From contig NZ_JAUSUB010000001.1 in NCBI RefSeq assembly GCF_030813235.1, forward strand, positions 186,001 through 250,000: DNA of 64,000 nt, in the 5' to 3' direction. This document shows positions 62,174-64,000 of the stretch, in pieces (positions within the stretch are counted from its first letter, which is position 1; each line of letters opens with the position of its first letter). The translations under genes and the position numbers were made by a program. Origin of the DNA: Cytobacillus purgationiresistens. Lineage in GTDB: Bacteria > Bacillota > Bacilli > Bacillales > Cytobacillaceae. Below the pieces are notes generated by a model. It was not told the origin of the DNA, searched no databases, and saw nothing but the letters and a program-made list of their open reading frames with translations.

Positions 62174-62773
62174 TTACTCTCTATTTGGGAACATTCTTCT
62201 TACGGTTTCATTGAATTCTTCAAAAAAGCCTTTTACTGGTTTGCCGTTGCGGATATCGTTTGCATACGTGTCTACACGATTGTAAAAATCTGGGTTTACA
62301 GAGACATATACTTGCTCAATATCTTGATCAACAGATTTTATTTGATCGGAAATTTTCCGTTCGATATCTTTTGTTAATTCTTGGTTTTTTCCGCCCTGAA
62401 GTGTAGCAGCAACATATGCGTTATTATCGGTGACAATTACATTCGCTCTTTTTACTTCTTCCATATCAGCCACTTTGTCGGCAGCTTTATCAGCGACAAC
62501 CATTTTATTATTGTTATTATTGTTGTTATTGTTGTTGTCATTGTTGTTGTCATTGTTGTTTTTATTCACGACATTTCTTGTGTGGATATTATGGTCGATG
62601 TTTGGTTCATGCCGATCGCCATTATAATCCCTATTGTTATAGTTCACTCGTGTAGGTTCATTTACATCTGGTGCACGAACAGCTGTATCGTTCAAGTTGT
62701 TATCATTATTCATACCGCAAGCTGATAAAAGAATTCCACTTGCAACAGCAACAGCAAATACTTTATTTTTCAA
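62174..62773 (-). CDS. YhcN/YlaJ family sporulation lipoprotein
   Basis: 199 residues from TTG 62773, 9 bases after AAAGGG (ATG 62791 has no RBS). Lipobox LLSACG. A low-complexity spacer with nearly pure Asn/Asp (about 70-90) precedes the conserved C-terminal domain: ADKVADMEEVKRANVIVTDNNAYVAATL, DIEQVYVSVNPDFYNRVDTYANDIRNG. Family members are forespore lipoproteins that affect germination or outgrowth. The poly-Asn tract is coded by an (AAC/AAT)n microsatellite and may vary in length. Confidence 0.9.
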   Translation of the reverse strand: MKNKVFAVAVASGILLSACGMNNDNNLNDTAVRAPDVNEPTRVNYNNRDYNGDRHEPNIDHNIHTRNVVNKNNNDNNNDNNNNNNNNNNKMVVADKAADKVADMEEVKRANVIVTDNNAYVAATLQGGKNQELTKDIERKISDQIKSVDQDIEQVYVSVNPDFYNRVDTYANDIRNGKPVKGFFEEFNETVRRMFPNRE

Positions 62774-62805
62774 TTGAATCAACCCTTTCATTGGTTTTAC
62801 ACACT

Positions 62806-62835
62806 TAGGTTGCCAATTAAAACATTACTTATTCA
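62806..62835 (-). promoter_or_regulatory. Sigma-G-like promoter of the YhcN-like gene
   Basis: On the minus strand TGAATA, a 17-base spacer and CAACCTA (five of seven to CATACTA), about 33 bases before the TTG start. Confidence 0.55.
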
Positions 62836-62894
62836 TCCAAATAACCAACATGTTTAATGTTAAAATGAGAATGACAATGAAGGAGGGTGAGGAC

Positions 62895-63275
62895 ATGATG
62901 ACCTATTTATTAATTGGACTTGGCGGGGTATTTGGAAGTGTCCTCAGGTATACAATTTCCTTAGTGACAGCGAATATGTGGGGTAGTCATTTTCCGTTTG
63001 CAACCTTAATCGTAAATATTATCGGTGCGTTTTTATTGGGGTTTCTTACAACCTATGGAAATAAACTAAAAGAGCAATATCAGCTTGCCATAGGAACTGG
63101 AGCGATTGGATCATTTACCACTTTATCAGCAATAAGTGGAGAAACTATGCTCTTATTTAATAATGGACTATATATTAGTGCTGCTTTATACATGTTGGCT
63201 AGCGTGTTGGGAGGGTTGACAGCAGCATTTGGTGGATATACTCTTGGGAAAAAAATTGTGAGTGATTCCGCTTGA
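62895..63275 (+). CDS. crcB: Fluoride channel subunit CrcB/FluC (first of pair)
   Basis: 126 residues from ATG 62895 (GGAGGGTGAGG upstream; the open frame from 62850 is rejected). Four helices; GGVFGSVLRYTIS, FATLIVNIIGAFLLGFL and GAIGSFTTLSA contain the family Asn and the Phe-box/TM3 break. Fluc channels export fluoride as dual-topology dimers; in Bacillus two adjacent genes often form a heterodimer. No fluoride riboswitch is visible upstream. Confidence 0.93.
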   Translation: MMTYLLIGLGGVFGSVLRYTISLVTANMWGSHFPFATLIVNIIGAFLLGFLTTYGNKLKEQYQLAIGTGAIGSFTTLSAISGETMLLFNNGLYISAALYMLASVLGGLTAAFGGYTLGKKIVSDSA

Positions 63276-63637
63276 TGGTTAATTTTGTTTCGGTTGCTGC
63301 TGGTGGTTTTTTAGGTGCGATTTTAAGATATGTATTGATGGTATTTATTAAAAAACGTTTCCAATCAACTATTCCAATGGGAACACTTTTCGTAAATTTA
63401 TTTGGATCCTTTTTACTGGGGATTTTATTAGGTTTGCATTTAAAGGAAAATATTTATGGGCTTTTAGGGATAGGATTTATCGGTGCATTTACAACTTTTT
63501 CGACACTTCAAGTGGAAGTCATACAATTATGGCTTTTACACAAGAAGAAAGAGGCAATTTTATATGTTATCCTTACTTTTATTGGTGGGGTAATTTGTTC
63601 AACGCTTGGATATACCTTAGTAAATAAGTTTGTGTGA
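63275..63637 (+). CDS. crcB: Fluoride channel subunit CrcB/FluC (second of pair)
   Basis: 120 residues; the ATG at 63275 overlaps the first subunit's TGA (TGATG), so translation is coupled (TTG 63272 is an alternative). AGGFLGAILRYVLM, MGTLFVNLFGSFLLGILL and GFIGAFTTFSTLQVE again carry the Asn and the Phe-box. Presumably forms an antiparallel heterodimer with the upstream product. Confidence 0.93.
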   Translation: MVNFVSVAAGGFLGAILRYVLMVFIKKRFQSTIPMGTLFVNLFGSFLLGILLGLHLKENIYGLLGIGFIGAFTTFSTLQVEVIQLWLLHKKKEAILYVILTFIGGVICSTLGYTLVNKFV

Positions 63638-63711
63638 CATGCTTCTTAAATATGAATGTAAAGAATAAGTTATTATAAATAAGATCGAGTGAAAAAGAGG
63701 AGAGTTATGCA

Positions 63712-63765
63712 ATGGATATAAACAACGTAAGTAAGGTGGAGCATCTTGTCCATCCTAAAAAATAA
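63712..63765 (+). CDS. Possible 17-codon leader peptide overlapping the mprF start
   Basis: AGAGGAG precedes ATG 63712; the 17-residue frame (MDINNVSKVEHLVHPKK) ends 20 bases inside the mprF-like frame. The internal AAGGTGG of this peptide serves as the RBS of the next gene, suggesting coupling. Confidence 0.35.
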   Translation: MDINNVSKVEHLVHPKK

Positions 63766-64000
63766 GAAAATAATAACAACCGTAAAATATGCGGTGCCTT
63801 GTATGATTTTGGTATTAATCTTTTTTGAAGCAAAAAGTTTTTTCACTCATTTTAATTGGGCTCTATTGGAGCATTATTTGGACAGGTTATCGATTATGAG
63901 TGTCATATTTATTTTTATTCTTGGACTAGTGGCACTTGTACCAATGTTTTTCTATGATGTCATCTTAAATCGGCTTTTGAAAATAAGAATTCCAGCAAAA
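63746..64000 (+). CDS. mprF: Phosphatidylglycerol lysyltransferase/flippase MprF, N-terminal part
   Basis: 85 codons before the window ends. TTG 63746 lies 6 bases after AAGGTGG. A basic start, a first membrane helix and then MSVIFIFILGLVALVPMFFYDVILNRLLKIRIP match the N-terminal flippase domain of MprF, which lysinylates phosphatidylglycerol and flips it outward, lowering sensitivity to cationic peptides. Only the first two helices are visible, so other members of this membrane superfamily are possible. Confidence 0.7.
   Translation, partial: MSILKNKKIITTVKYAVPCMILVLIFFEAKSFFTHFNWALLEHYLDRLSIMSVIFIFILGLVALVPMFFYDVILNRLLKIRIPAK

Noticed and set aside
62381-62725. Plus-strand frames with long Ile/Val or Leu runs
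   Set aside because: They are the complement of the Asn/Asp codon repeat in the YhcN-like lipoprotein.
62790-62894. Fluoride riboswitch upstream of crcB
   Set aside because: The conserved fluoride aptamer pattern is not present and the gap is occupied by the divergent sigma-G-like promoter.

Overview
The window looks like a chromosome segment of a low-GC, endospore-forming Bacillaceae bacterium. Evidence is the spore genes (a gerA-type receptor, an SspH-type SASP, a YhcN/YlaJ lipoprotein, YtvI, an Sda-like kinase inhibitor), the SipW/camelysin matrix locus, the aa3-type menaquinol oxidase, the AT-rich sequence, strong GGAGG-type ribosome binding sites and frequent TTG/GTG starts. No phage, plasmid or intact transposon is visible. 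I cannot name the species.

Layout. 1-4.0 kb: tail of a crotonase gene, then a matrix locus (camelysin/TasA-like protein, M4 metalloprotease, TapA-like acidic protein, SipW signal peptidase). 4.1-10.9 kb: a 20-bp-period repeat, a quinone oxidoreductase, two paralogous histidine phosphatases around a HIT protein, a membrane protein whose XRE regulator is decayed, an AI-2E-family permease and a single-domain metallophosphoesterase. 10.9-18.6 kb: a germinant receptor operon in B-A-C order with a sigma-G-like promoter, divergent from potABCD. 18.7-24.8 kb: an RpiR regulator, M20 amidohydrolase, GNAT acyltransferase and enolase-superfamily racemase, matching the known N-succinylamino-acid route from D- to L-amino acids, followed by a YkvI-like permease and a secreted deacetylase-like protein. 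24.9-29.3 kb: an orphan sensor kinase, a short FtsH-like protease with a tandemly duplicated 126-bp hairpin element upstream, and a TPP riboswitch plus thiT. 30.2-34.0 kb: qoxABCD with a striking upstream operator-like region. 35-44 kb: a membrane-anchored beta-propeller protein, an acyl-CoA dehydrogenase-like protein, a PadR pair, a RodA/FtsW protein and small genes. 43.5-47.8 kb: odhAB. 47.9-57.7 kb: accessory region with small genes (including sda), a MocR regulator/PNPOx pair, GNATs, a 13-copy 52-bp satellite and two gene remnants. 57.9-64 kb: an acyl-CoA ligase, a two-domain gamma-glutamylcyclotransferase, small proteins, a YhcN-like lipoprotein, paired fluoride channels and the start of mprF.

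How things fit together: SipW should process the camelysin-like and TapA-like proteins; the ger operon, sspH and the YhcN-like gene carry sigma-G-like promoters (forespore programme); qox, odh and the acyl-CoA genes are aerobic energy metabolism. The most unusual structures are non-coding: the 52-bp satellite that appears to split a small membrane-protein gene, the 126-bp nested-hairpin duplication, the 20-bp phased repeat, and three 34-bp-spaced 19-mers abutting a perfect Rex/Fnr-like palindrome upstream of qoxA. At least seven decayed genes are recognisable by translating across stops and frameshifts. All family assignments come from motif recognition by eye; no database search was run.
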